Positions 35,738-43,675 of a DNA stretch of 64,000 bases are shown here, piece by piece. The translations under genes and the position numbers were made by a program. Within the stretch, counting starts at the first letter, position 1, and the number at the start of each line of letters is the position of its first letter. This DNA is from Geotalea sp. SG265 (GTDB lineage Bacteria; Desulfobacterota; Desulfuromonadia; Geobacterales; Geobacteraceae), in assembly GCF_022808985.1 (NCBI RefSeq), contig NZ_JAKZFT010000006.1:124001-188000 (forward strand), read 5' to 3'. The notes below the pieces were generated by a model, which saw only the letters and a list, made by a program, of their open reading frames with translations, did no database searches and was not told where the DNA came from.

Positions 35738-35763
35738 AGCCCCTCTCTTCGCCAGGTGGCGAA
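35735..35763 (+). promoter_or_regulatory. in-frame UGA with SECIS-like hairpin
   Basis: UGA at 35735-35737 is followed 16 nt later by the loop of a perfect 6-bp hairpin: TTCGCC (35748-35753), loop AGGT, GGCGAA (35758-35763). Known bacterial SECIS elements have an upper stem just downstream of UGA and a small apical loop with a guanine in its first two positions. The E. coli fdhF element also has an AGGU loop sequence at nearly the same distance. The fit is by eye. No SelB-binding lower stem is clear. Confidence 0.45.
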
Positions 35764-38700
35764 CTTAATGCGGCAAACTGATGGTAAGGATCTTACCTAC
35801 CCCAATTCTGATCTTTTCTTGTATGGCGATGTAGCAGGCAGCAAGTACACGAAAGTTGACCTCTCAGTGTGGGATATGGCCACCAACTGCGGCAGCTGCC
35901 ATGTGGGGGGCGGCCTTGTTGAAAAGGACCGTGCAGGTCTGCGCCTCTCCCAGAGAGCTTTGGCCGACAACAGTATCACTCCTTTCCTTAATACCGTATA
36001 CGAATCATGGGATCCCAAGACAGGCGCACCAGCAAGCAGCGTCACCCGTGCTCCTTGGGCCTATCCGGCAACCACTGACAACAAGGCCCCGGCACTGGGC
36101 GGTGCAAATGCCATGCTCGCTCCCAATGGCTGGGGCAGTGTTGCCATGAACGAGGGCGGAACAGCAAATGGCGCGCCCTACATCCAGAACGGCCAGTTGA
36201 TGATGCCCAACGTGCGTGAGATGGACTGCCTCTTCTGCCACTTCCAGGGCTACAACAACCTGATGAGCTCGGTCTTCGCCCAGATGGGTATTCTCAATGC
36301 CGCACCTATGGCTGGTGCAGGATTGATGGATATGATGCCCGGCAGCCCGACTCAGGGTGGTTACAATGCTGCCATGGTCGATCTGGGGCCGAAGGATGGC
36401 AATGGCATGCAGACGGTCAGCCTCAAGCAGTCGGTGGTGGACAACATCAAGCGTCTCCCCCCCAGTGCCAACTGCCAGCAGTGCCACAGCCCGAACACAC
36501 TGAAGAACCTGCCGGAAATGATGGCGGGCTTCCTCTCTTCAGCACCGATGATCCTCAACTCCAATCCAAACAACCCCATGGTCGGGCCGACCGGTCTGGT
36601 CATGCCGGCATATGACATGAATGCTCCATGGGTGGACCCTGCAGCCACATCGCCGCTCATCGATGCGACCAATCTGTACAGCTACATGTCCCTGGGCATG
36701 CTTCAGGCTCAGGGCGGCACCATTTACAACAGGGGATTGATCAACGGCATGACTACCTTTGGTGGCAGCAACAAAGGTGGCACAGGTCCCATGTACTATG
36801 AGGCACTTGTTGCCGATCTCGGCCTGTCCCCCGACTTTCCCGAGCAGCAGGACCAGAACTCCCTCAAGAAATCGACCGTACCGTTCCCGCGTGCTGACTG
36901 GTTCAAACGTGGCGATGCATGGCAGGCCGGGCAGGATATCCATGGCAGCATTGGCTGCGCAGGATGTCACATGGATACCAACAGCACCAATCCAGACAAG
37001 AATCAGTGCGACCCTGGCCGTGGTTTCGACGGTTCCGGCACTATTGAGGACGGCTCACAGATAGGAACCAAGGTCGATACGCGAAATACGGTCAAGCGGT
37101 GCGAAAGCTGCCATGTCTCCGGCACCAATCCCGATGGCAATGCGGTCAACAACTACAATGCACCTGACCCCACAGTGGCACACCAGAAAGCAGGCCTGAC
37201 CGCCATGATTACTAAGGCCATGGGCCCCGACGGCAGCGGCGGGCAGAAACTCATCCCCGGCAATCACATGGATGTCCTTGACTGCACTGTCTGTCACGTG
37301 AAAAAAGTCAGCATGGCAGTCCGTGCGCTGGATTGCACCAGCGGTAACCGTTATCCGACCATGGTCGGTTTCGATTATAGCAAAGGTATGATGGGCATGT
37401 TCGAGGATCCCGCACCCGAAGATAACAATATCGCCGCCAGAGCCATGTACAACGGCATGAACCAGACCATCAATGACAGATGCGGTTACACCTCAACCGA
37501 CGGCCCCGGCACCATCTGCGCTGTTACCCAGCAGCCAGGACCCGGCTACCAGGCCGAAATACCTTCTGGCCATGTCATCGGTGGCGCACTCCAGGAGTGG
37601 TTCCCGCTGAGAACCTGGTCCAAGGTCGGCAATGGCCTGAAAACCAGCCCGAATTTCAGACGTAAAATCTACCTGACCAACACCATTGTTTCGGCTCTCT
37701 TCAACAACGACGCAAACACATCCGTGGACGCCAATGGTGACGGCGTCAATGGCCAGGTCCTTACCGTCGGTAATGCCAACTCTACCCAGGGCTTCGGCGA
37801 ACCGATCTTCGACCCGTGGATTCAGCGCGACCTGAAGGCTGGGATGAATTTTGCCCCGGGCGGCTTCGCTCCGATCCCGGTAGGCTTTGGCTCTGGGGCC
37901 TACAGAAGCGCCTACGACCTGTATGGCAAGTTTACGGGTGCCTGGAAATATGTCGGCGTATACGGCGGCAACGCCATCTTCACCACCCCAGATGAAATCA
38001 GAGAATACAAGAACTACCGGACCAGCATCAAGGATCAGCCTGGACAGTCGGGTAAGTCCTGGGATGGAACCAGACTTGATTACATCGGCGGCCTCTATCA
38101 GGTAACCCACGGGGTCAAGCCTGTTAGCCAACAGGCCATCGGCAGGCCGAAAGCATATGATGCTTCCGGCAAGGTTATTGTCTATGGCTGCAGCGACTGT
38201 CATGCAGGAAGCAAGGAATTCTTTGACGGCGGCTTCAACATGACCGGTACAGCCATTCCTGCCGATGCCCAGTGGACGCCGGCGCCCGGCATCATTGATC
38301 CATCCCCGTCAACCATGATGCAAAGGCCTGCAGTATTCATCCCGACCATCAAGGCATACAAGGGCGACCTGCGGACCGGTACCGAGCTCTTCAACAAGCT
38401 CGGCCAGCCAAGAAGCGTTGCTTTCGAAGAAGAGGTGGAAGAAGCCGGCGTCATGTATACCAAGACCACCGATCTGGATCGCGGCAAAGTGCTCTACCCT
38501 GATGCTGATGGTTATTTCAAGGCCGACGGTACCGCTCCTGGCGGAACTGGGGCAAATGGTTCCTTCACCCGCGACCAATGGCTGAGCTACTTGCTCGGCA
38601 TCGGTGACAATGTTGCGGCGTACGGCATCGGTGCCGACCCGATCGCCCAGTTCTCAGCCACCTTCCCCGATGCCGATCCCAACACCGCGGGGAATCAGCT

Positions 38701-39187
38701 GCTGGTCAACACCCCGTACACGTTGGCGGCCGATACGAGCGTCAACAGCAATGGATCGTTTACCTACAGCTTGTCCATCATCGACGGCACCACGGTCAAT
38801 GCTCCTTCCCTCAGCAAAACCTTCACCGCTACCGGCACCTATGCCGTCACCTTAAAGGTCACCGATGAGGAAGGAAAAACTGCTACGGCAACAAAATCCA
38901 TCTACGTGGTCAATCCCCCTTCTACCGGCATGACCATTGGCCCCACCACCGCCATCCGTAATGTTGCCAGCACCTTTACCTTCGGCAACCTGAAAGACCA
39001 CGACAGCCTGAAGATCTACTGGGCTGACGGCACCTCCACCACACTGGCCAATGTGGGCGCGGCAGGCAGTTCCGCTCAGGCAGCGCATACCTATACCACT
39101 ACCGGCACGAAGAAACTGACGGTGCTGGTCTACAAAAACGGCGTGCAAGTGGACAGCAAGTACAACTATGCAACTGTCGGACTATAG
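35756..39187 (+). CDS. multihaem cytochrome, C-terminal part with PKD-like domains
   Basis: This 1,143-codon stretch shares the frame of the preceding piece. It has seven CXXCH motifs (CGSCH, CLFCH, CQQCH, CAGCH, CESCH, CTVCH, CSDCH), giving eight with the N-terminal part. The last 200 residues look like two PKD-type beta-sandwiches (for example FTATGTYAVTLKVTDEEGKTATATKSIYVV). It has no signal peptide, and neither the GTG at 35756 nor the ATG at 35768 has a ribosome site. It could not be exported for haem attachment as a separate product, so joint translation is inferred. It would lie at the outer surface or periplasm in extracellular electron transfer. Confidence 0.75.
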   Translation: MANLMRQTDGKDLTYPNSDLFLYGDVAGSKYTKVDLSVWDMATNCGSCHVGGGLVEKDRAGLRLSQRALADNSITPFLNTVYESWDPKTGAPASSVTRAPWAYPATTDNKAPALGGANAMLAPNGWGSVAMNEGGTANGAPYIQNGQLMMPNVREMDCLFCHFQGYNNLMSSVFAQMGILNAAPMAGAGLMDMMPGSPTQGGYNAAMVDLGPKDGNGMQTVSLKQSVVDNIKRLPPSANCQQCHSPNTLKNLPEMMAGFLSSAPMILNSNPNNPMVGPTGLVMPAYDMNAPWVDPAATSPLIDATNLYSYMSLGMLQAQGGTIYNRGLINGMTTFGGSNKGGTGPMYYEALVADLGLSPDFPEQQDQNSLKKSTVPFPRADWFKRGDAWQAGQDIHGSIGCAGCHMDTNSTNPDKNQCDPGRGFDGSGTIEDGSQIGTKVDTRNTVKRCESCHVSGTNPDGNAVNNYNAPDPTVAHQKAGLTAMITKAMGPDGSGGQKLIPGNHMDVLDCTVCHVKKVSMAVRALDCTSGNRYPTMVGFDYSKGMMGMFEDPAPEDNNIAARAMYNGMNQTINDRCGYTSTDGPGTICAVTQQPGPGYQAEIPSGHVIGGALQEWFPLRTWSKVGNGLKTSPNFRRKIYLTNTIVSALFNNDANTSVDANGDGVNGQVLTVGNANSTQGFGEPIFDPWIQRDLKAGMNFAPGGFAPIPVGFGSGAYRSAYDLYGKFTGAWKYVGVYGGNAIFTTPDEIREYKNYRTSIKDQPGQSGKSWDGTRLDYIGGLYQVTHGVKPVSQQAIGRPKAYDASGKVIVYGCSDCHAGSKEFFDGGFNMTGTAIPADAQWTPAPGIIDPSPSTMMQRPAVFIPTIKAYKGDLRTGTELFNKLGQPRSVAFEEEVEEAGVMYTKTTDLDRGKVLYPDADGYFKADGTAPGGTGANGSFTRDQWLSYLLGIGDNVAAYGIGADPIAQFSATFPDADPNTAGNQLLVNTPYTLAADTSVNSNGSFTYSLSIIDGTTVNAPSLSKTFTATGTYAVTLKVTDEEGKTATATKSIYVVNPPSTGMTIGPTTAIRNVASTFTFGNLKDHDSLKIYWADGTSTTLANVGAAGSSAQAAHTYTTTGTKKLTVLVYKNGVQVDSKYNYATVGL

Positions 39188-39209
39188 CATGTAACCTCAG
39201 GCAGTATGC

Positions 39210-39240
39210 AAAAGCCCGGAAGAAGATCTTCCGGGCTTTT
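39210..39240 (+). terminator. intrinsic terminator after the large cytochrome
   Basis: AAAAGCCCGGAAGA and TCTTCCGGGCTTTT are perfect 14-base arms with a 3-nt loop, 22 bp after the stop codon. Confidence 0.9.
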
Positions 39241-39266
39241 CTGCCGTTTTAGGGTTAGCGGGCGTC

Positions 39267-39710
39267 GTGGCCCTGCCCCTCCCTCCGGACGAACTGGTGT
39301 TCATCTCGTCACCGGCACTGAAAATGCCGGCGGAGGTCTGCCTTGAGGCCCTTCTGCAGCAGCGGCTGATCGCCCGCCGCGAAGGGTGCAGTTCCCGGCA
39401 CCTGCTGCAGAAGAATCTCGCGGAGCATGGCAGAAGCATCGATGATTTCAAGGGGATCATCATGCACGACGACCTGCATCTGACCATTCAGACGGTTCTC
39501 GCTGGAAGCGGCATCGCCTTCGTCTCCAGGAGCCTGATCAATGAATACATCGGCGAAGGAAAACTGGCCGAACACTCCGTCACCGGCTTCTCCTGCTCGC
39601 GCCTGCGCACCATCGTCTACAAGCGGCGCCACAGCGAAAACCCCACCCTCACAAACTTCATCGACAATATCCACCTGGTCTTCGGTCTTCCCACCGTACC
39701 GTCACCTTAG
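39267..39710 (+). pseudogene. LysR-type regulator remnant (effector domain only)
   Basis: The 147-codon frame matches the C-terminal half of a LysR effector-binding domain: DELVFISSP, RLIARREGCSSRHLLQKNL, the hydrophobic GSGIAFVSRSLINEYIGEGKLAEHSV strand-helix, and a final RHSENPTLTNFIDNI. The DNA-binding N-terminus and first half of the effector domain are absent, and the cytochrome terminator lies immediately upstream. It starts at a GTG without a ribosome site. It is most likely a 5'-truncated gene left by a rearrangement at this junction. Confidence 0.65.
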
Positions 39711-39734
39711 CTCCGGATTACCACCACAGAGTAG

Positions 39735-39989
39735 TTACAGCAGCACCAGGCCCAACACCCCGGTAATGATCGAGACAATCCCGGCCAGAATGGAAAACGC
39801 CGCAGCATAGTCATTGCCTTCTTCCGTGGAAAAGACAAAGAATCGCCTAAAGAAGCGCGCCAAACGGGGGTTTTCGAGAAACCAGGGCCAGCGATAGGAG
39901 CCGGCAAGGATATGGATGACGCCATAGGCGATAAGAATGACGAAGAAGAGAGGAGGGATCTGCCCATTGGAATGTACGCTACCCGGCAT
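39735..39989 (-). CDS. small two-helix membrane protein
   Basis: The 84-residue product has two predicted transmembrane helices (PPLFFVILIAYGVIHILAG and FSILAGIVSIITGVLGLVLL) separated by a basic, aromatic loop (WPWFLENPRLARFFRRFF). GAGG precedes the ATG. It overlaps the end of the RraB-like gene by 11 bp on the same strand. I do not recognise the family. Confidence 0.55.
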   Translation of the reverse strand: MPGSVHSNGQIPPLFFVILIAYGVIHILAGSYRWPWFLENPRLARFFRRFFVFSTEEGNDYAAAFSILAGIVSIITGVLGLVLL

Positions 39990-40311
39990 CCGCTGACCTC
40001 AAGTCCCACCAATCACAATAACCGGTAAATGGCTTGAGCAACATCGTTATCTCTTCTTTCGCCGAGACGACACCTTCATACGTTAACACCATTCTTTTTG
40101 TTATTTCCACATATCCATCAGATTCTTCGTCAGGTTCAACGATTGCGCAAGGACCATACAACTTTTCCAGAAATTGGAGAGCTTGCGGGGGCGGAGGCCA
40201 TCTTTCAAAATTGATCTGGAAATCAACCTGATGCACCGCATCGAAGTTGAAGCCATCTTTTTCCAGTTCTCTCAGCAGATCACCATCGTCGTCATTGGGC
40301 CACGTTCCCAT
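39979..40311 (-). CDS. RraB-like (ribonuclease E inhibitor family) protein
   Basis: From the ATG at 40311 (AGGAGAAAAA upstream) the 110-residue protein has the RraB/DUF1260 pattern: WPNDDDGDLLRELEKDGFNF at the N-terminus, VDFQINF, and a late DGYVEITKRM segment. RraB of E. coli binds RNase E and alters degradosome activity; this homologue may not. An attC-like site lies 43 bp upstream, so it looks like a gene cassette, the last in a minus-strand array. Confidence 0.75.
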   Translation of the reverse strand: MGTWPNDDDGDLLRELEKDGFNFDAVHQVDFQINFERWPPPPQALQFLEKLYGPCAIVEPDEESDGYVEITKRMVLTYEGVVSAKEEITMLLKPFTGYCDWWDLRSADAG

Positions 40312-40353
40312 TTTTTCTCCTGATTGCAGCTCTTTTGGGTTTTCATAATTGAT

Positions 40354-40407
40354 GGTCAACGGGGCAGCGGAGCAAAGCGGAGATCGCTTGCCGCCGCGGG
40401 TTGAACC
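40354..40407 (-). other. attC-like recombination site 1
   Basis: The outer boxes GGTCAAC (40354-40360) and GTTGAAC (40400-40406) are inverted, and the inner GCAGCGGAGC/GCTTGCCGCC parts pair imperfectly with unpaired bases, as integron attC sites do. It lies between the stop of the mutase-family gene and the start of the RraB-like gene. Confidence 0.55.
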
Positions 40408-40414
40408 ATTTATT

Positions 40415-41251
40415 TCATTTCAATTTGGCTACGTCATCCATCGAACAGAGTAGGTTGAGTCGCTGCAACTCCTGTAAGTCATTTTTTTCTGTGAATGCAC
40501 GAAATGTTTGTTTAAGGGCTTGGATGGTCGCGAAGACTGCAATTGTCGGAAGGCTAATTCGTGCCAAACCACAGTTTGTAAGATCATCTATTGCTAAGGT
40601 TCCAATGTTGTTGGGGAGCCCAGCGGCAATACTTAAAGGGCCGGGGATTTCTTTCGCTAAAGTTTTCGCTTCGTCCAATGTGACAACTGAAGTAACAAAA
40701 ACCAAATCAGCCCCAGACTCCAGGTATCGAGTGGCTCGATCGATCGCGTCTCTAAGGCCGCTCTTTCGGTCCGTTGCCACAGCTAAAGCATCGGTTCTGC
40801 CATTGATGACGAGATCGGACATTTCACGTTCTTCGGCAGCCTTGCGGGCTACAATGATCTTTTCAACCATTAAATCAGTATCAATCACACCTTTATGCCC
40901 GCTTGACCTGAGGATCTGGTCTTCGAGATTAATTCCTGATGCACCGATGTTCACAAACGCTTTAACGGTTGCGGCCACTTTCTCAGGAGGGCCAAAGCCA
41001 TCTTCTCCGTCGGCCATTACCGGGACACTAACCGCACGTATGATATCCTGGGTTATCTGCAAGTTCCGTTCTAAGCTCAAATCATCTTCTGTTTTGCAGC
41101 CTACAGCCAAAGCCATACTGAATCCTGAACATTGTACGGCCTTGAATCCTGCATTTTCTATCATTCGAGCGCTCATAGCATCATATGCGTCAGGCATTAA
41201 AAGGGGGCGTTCCGATTTAAGAAGTGCCCGCAATAGTTGGCATTGCATCAT
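40415..41251 (-). CDS. isocitrate lyase/phosphoenolpyruvate mutase family protein
   Basis: The ATG at 41251 has AGGAGAAA upstream and yields 278 residues. The TIM-barrel pattern is that of the ICL/PEPM superfamily: LLMPDAYDAMSARMIENAGFKAVQCSGFS at the N-terminus, then VMADGEDGFG (metal-binding acidic loop), GASGINLEDQ and INGRTDALAV. The isocitrate lyase signature KKCGH is absent, so it is more likely a carboxyvinyl-phosphonate or 2-methylisocitrate-type lyase/mutase relative; the substrate is unknown. It is bracketed by two attC-like sites, the arrangement of an integron cassette. Confidence 0.8.
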   Translation of the reverse strand: MMQCQLLRALLKSERPLLMPDAYDAMSARMIENAGFKAVQCSGFSMALAVGCKTEDDLSLERNLQITQDIIRAVSVPVMADGEDGFGPPEKVAATVKAFVNIGASGINLEDQILRSSGHKGVIDTDLMVEKIIVARKAAEEREMSDLVINGRTDALAVATDRKSGLRDAIDRATRYLESGADLVFVTSVVTLDEAKTLAKEIPGPLSIAAGLPNNIGTLAIDDLTNCGLARISLPTIAVFATIQALKQTFRAFTEKNDLQELQRLNLLCSMDDVAKLK

Positions 41252-41278
41252 TCTTGTTTCTCCTATTCCATTTTTGTT

Positions 41279-41350
41279 GTTCAACGGGGCCGGCCTTGAC
41301 CCGCCCGCCCAGGTTTTTCGGGCGGTCGGCGTCCAAGGACGTGGTTATAG
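41279..41350 (-). other. attC-like recombination site 2
   Basis: On the minus strand the order is ATAAC, then CCTTGGAC and GACCGCCCG, a short loop, CGGGCGG and GTCAAGG, then GTTGAAC. The AAC/GTT outer core, a mismatched spacer, and the CCTTG(G)AC/GTCAAGG inner box with one unpaired G reproduce attC architecture. It overlaps the stop codon of the upstream cassette gene. Confidence 0.65.
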
Positions 41351-42007
41351 AATCACTTTCACAGGGTAATTCTCGGAGTAACTACGATTCGCCTCTGTGA
41401 CGCTGGCAATGGTCTCTTTCGATTTACTTACAGCTACAAACATGAGTGAGTGCCAGTAAATCGCGGTTGCATGGCAGTCGCCAAGGCGCTCCTTGATTCT
41501 TTCAAAGTCAGTTGTGAAGCGAATGCGGCGAAAATGGTGAAACACCGAAATAACCGCTTCGTTCGGCAACTGGCAAAGAAGATTATGGATGTCCTTATAT
41601 GAGACGTGCTTCTCTCCGCATGATTTCTCAGGTTCAAAGCCGTTGTCAGGGTCGAGAAAAAACAATTTTCCGGCATTGCAAGGGACAGCCCCAAAATACT
41701 CTCTTCTGTTCTGGTGGGTGAAATGTTCTTCTTTTCTATGGATTCTTACTCGATATTTCGCTTTGGTGAATTGCGGCAGCAATTTCACTTTTTCGACGCT
41801 TCGAGAGCTGCGAACTTCATGACAGAAGTCAATGATGGCTCGTCTTGCTGGGAATAATGATGGATGGGTCTTGCCGTCGTCTCCACCGTCATCAGGCGTC
41901 ATCATGAAAAGCACGTCAAGAGAAGGCACTTTCAGCGTGTCGGCCAGAAAGTCATGATAGTCCCATTTGAAGCTATCCTTCGAGTCTCCGAGGTATTGTA
42001 GTTTCAT
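41345..42007 (-). CDS. cassette-borne protein of unknown function
   Basis: The 220-residue protein has no signal peptide or transmembrane helix. Two motifs stand out: KLFFLDPDNGFEPEK and KHVSYKDIHNLL followed by VISVFHHFRR. The LDPDNG loop and the later hydrophobic strand ending in HH(F)RR resemble a Rossmann-like methyltransferase or nuclease relative, but I do not recognise the family. It is followed by an attC-like site, so it is probably the first cassette of the array. An array of palindromes lies just upstream of its start. Confidence 0.6.
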   Translation of the reverse strand: MKLQYLGDSKDSFKWDYHDFLADTLKVPSLDVLFMMTPDDGGDDGKTHPSLFPARRAIIDFCHEVRSSRSVEKVKLLPQFTKAKYRVRIHRKEEHFTHQNRREYFGAVPCNAGKLFFLDPDNGFEPEKSCGEKHVSYKDIHNLLCQLPNEAVISVFHHFRRIRFTTDFERIKERLGDCHATAIYWHSLMFVAVSKSKETIASVTEANRSYSENYPVKVIL

Positions 42008-42050
42008 TTTTCTCTTTCTCTATAACTACTTATTGACCAGTTAGAGTGAA

Positions 42051-42178
42051 GCATCTACAGCTAGATGCAAGCATCTATGGGTATATGCTTTTATCTAAAT
42101 ATAGATACAAATCCAGTATCTACCGGTAGATGCAAATGGTCGTTTTGCTGCTTATCCGCTGCATCTACATGTATATGC
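42051..42178. repeat. array of five 18-bp palindromes (RYATCTA-N4-TAKATRY)
   Basis: Dyad sites lie at 42051-42068 (perfect 7-bp arms), 42071-42088, 42091-42108, 42116-42133 and 42161-42178 (one mismatch each). The first three are spaced exactly 20 bp start to start, about two helical turns. They lie in the divergent gap between the first cassette gene and the Kazal-domain gene. They look like operator sites or iterons. Confidence 0.75.
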
Positions 42179-42358
42179 TTTTTCTCACTCCCCACCTTGC
42201 ATCTGCCGGTCGCCTGCAGCGCATGCTAATCACTACACCAAATATGTGCCCAGCTCAATGGGAAAAATTAAAAAGAACCGCAATAGGCCGAGCAGCCAGC
42301 GGCAATTGATCTCAAAGCCCCTCCCCACACAGCACACAAATAAAGAGCCATCCAACTA

Positions 42359-42386
42359 TTGATCTCCACAAAATAAAAGTTATAAA
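42359..42386 (+). promoter_or_regulatory. putative promoter for the Kazal-domain gene
   Basis: TTGATC at 42359-42364 and TATAAA at 42381-42386 are separated by 16 bp, about 46 bp before the ATG. Confidence 0.45.
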
Positions 42387-42431
42387 GATAATTAACTAAA
42401 CCCAGCTATAAATGACATGAGGAGGGGGAAC

Positions 42432-42941
42432 ATGACAGGATCGATGAGAAGGCTGTGGGTAATGATGGTAACGGTTTGCCTGGTTGTCGCTGCAGTACCG
42501 CTTTGTGCAGCGGGTGCCACAACGTGTTACTTCAAAGGCGAATGTGGACCGGGCAACTATTGTTCCAAACCTGTGGGGATCTGCGGTGGCCAAGGGACAT
42601 GTGCGGCAATGCCGCAAATGTGCATTACCCTCTGGAATCCGGTATGCGGTTGCGACAATCGCACCTATGGGAACAGTTGTGAAGCAAGCCGTGCCGGTGT
42701 TGCGGTGGCGGGTGAAAACGAATGCAGCATGTACGAACTTTACGCCAACGCCCCGGAGGGCGGCACTGTTTATATGCGCAACGTCGATTACGGCGAGACC
42801 TTCACTGCCGATCTTCCCAAATCTGTTACTTTGGTGGGAGGTTTCGATACCGGTTCCCAGACCGTGACTGGGGCTTCAACCTTTTATGCCATGGTTGTCT
42901 CTGACGGCACTCTGGACGTAAGGAATATTACACTGCAGTAG
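42432..42941 (+). CDS. exported Kazal-domain protein
   Basis: The ATG at 42432 has GGAGGGGG upstream. The 169-residue product has a signal peptide (about residues 1-30), a Cys-rich segment, and a Kazal-type serine-protease-inhibitor motif (NPVCGCDNRTYGNSCEA) at about residues 70-90. The C-terminal 60 residues (GTVYMRNVDYGETFTADL, then SVTLVGGFDTGS and LDVRNITLQ) resemble the beginning of the beta-helix surface proteins often seen in Geobacter, and stop after about one or two turns. It would be periplasmic or extracellular. Whether it inhibits proteases is unknown. Confidence 0.8.
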   Translation: MTGSMRRLWVMMVTVCLVVAAVPLCAAGATTCYFKGECGPGNYCSKPVGICGGQGTCAAMPQMCITLWNPVCGCDNRTYGNSCEASRAGVAVAGENECSMYELYANAPEGGTVYMRNVDYGETFTADLPKSVTLVGGFDTGSQTVTGASTFYAMVVSDGTLDVRNITLQ

Positions 42942-42976
42942 GGTCTGGAACTCACAAATATAGCGTTCAGGAGCTG

Positions 42977-43011
42977 AAAAAGCCCGGGAAACCATTGTCT
43001 CCAGGGCTTTT
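42977..43011. terminator. bidirectional terminator
   Basis: AAAAGCCC and GGGCTTTT form the stem around an 18-nt loop containing further GG/CC pairing, between the convergent Kazal and isochorismatase-family genes. Confidence 0.75.
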
Positions 43012-43036
43012 CTCATACCAATTACTCGAACAGCGC

Positions 43037-43600
43037 CTACCGCACCAGCTTGGAGAGCTTCTTGAAAGCGTCGGTGCCGGCCACCCGCAACAACTGGAAG
43101 AGCACGGCCTCGGTGGAGGTGATGACTGCGCCGGCGGCAGCTGCAGCATCCACACCCACCTGCCAGTTGTCCTTCTTGCGGCTCATGACCGCATCCTTCA
43201 CCAGGTGGACGTAATACCCGGCATCCAGGAGTTCCAGCACCGTCTGCAGGACGCAGACGTGGGTCTCCATGCCGACGATGATGATCTGCTTGCGGCCGGT
43301 CTTTTTGATCGCATCGGTGAAATTATGGTCGCCGCAGCAACTGAAGGTCATCTTCTCCAATGCCGGTGAGCAGAGCTTCTCCTTCAGCTCGGGCAGGGTT
43401 TCCCCAAGCCCCTTCACGTACTGCTCAGTGGCCAGGACCGGAAGATTAAGCTCGGCCGCAGCTTCCTGCAATATGGAGACATTGGTACAAAGCTTGGCCA
43501 GCACCTTGTCGTCCATGGCCTTGCACAGCTTCTCCTGCACATCGATCACCACCAGTACCGCATTGCCGCTGTCGAGAAAAAACTTTTCCTTCACCCCCAT
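43037..43600 (-). CDS. isochorismatase-family cysteine hydrolase
   Basis: The 187-residue enzyme has the family triad in order: Asp20 (VVIDVQEKL), Lys in the ALEKMTFSC segment, and the nucleophilic Cys in GMETHVCVLQT. Members hydrolyse isochorismate, nicotinamide or related amides and esters; the exact substrate cannot be chosen from sequence. A purine-rich AAAGGGGGG lies upstream of the ATG. It follows the dusB-ntrB-ntrC operon on the same strand after a 75-bp gap containing TCACCAA repeats. Confidence 0.85.
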   Translation of the reverse strand: MGVKEKFFLDSGNAVLVVIDVQEKLCKAMDDKVLAKLCTNVSILQEAAAELNLPVLATEQYVKGLGETLPELKEKLCSPALEKMTFSCCGDHNFTDAIKKTGRKQIIIVGMETHVCVLQTVLELLDAGYYVHLVKDAVMSRKKDNWQVGVDAAAAAGAVITSTEAVLFQLLRVAGTDAFKKLSKLVR

Positions 43601-43631
43601 ACGCCCCCCTTTGCCTGATCTTTATTGAATG

Positions 43632-43672
43632 TCACCAATCACCAATCACTGCTTTAAGTCACCAATCACCAA
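43632..43672. repeat. paired TCACCAA heptamers between the hydrolase gene and ntrC
   Basis: Two blocks of two tandem TCACCAA copies (43632-43645 and 43659-43672) are separated by 13 bp, ending 3 bp before the ntrC stop codon. Confidence 0.7.
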
Positions 43673-43675
43673 AGT

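Noticed and set aside
42051-42178. CRISPR array
   Set aside because: The repeats are 18-bp palindromes with 2-27 bp between them; there are no unique spacers of about 30-40 bp and no cas genes.
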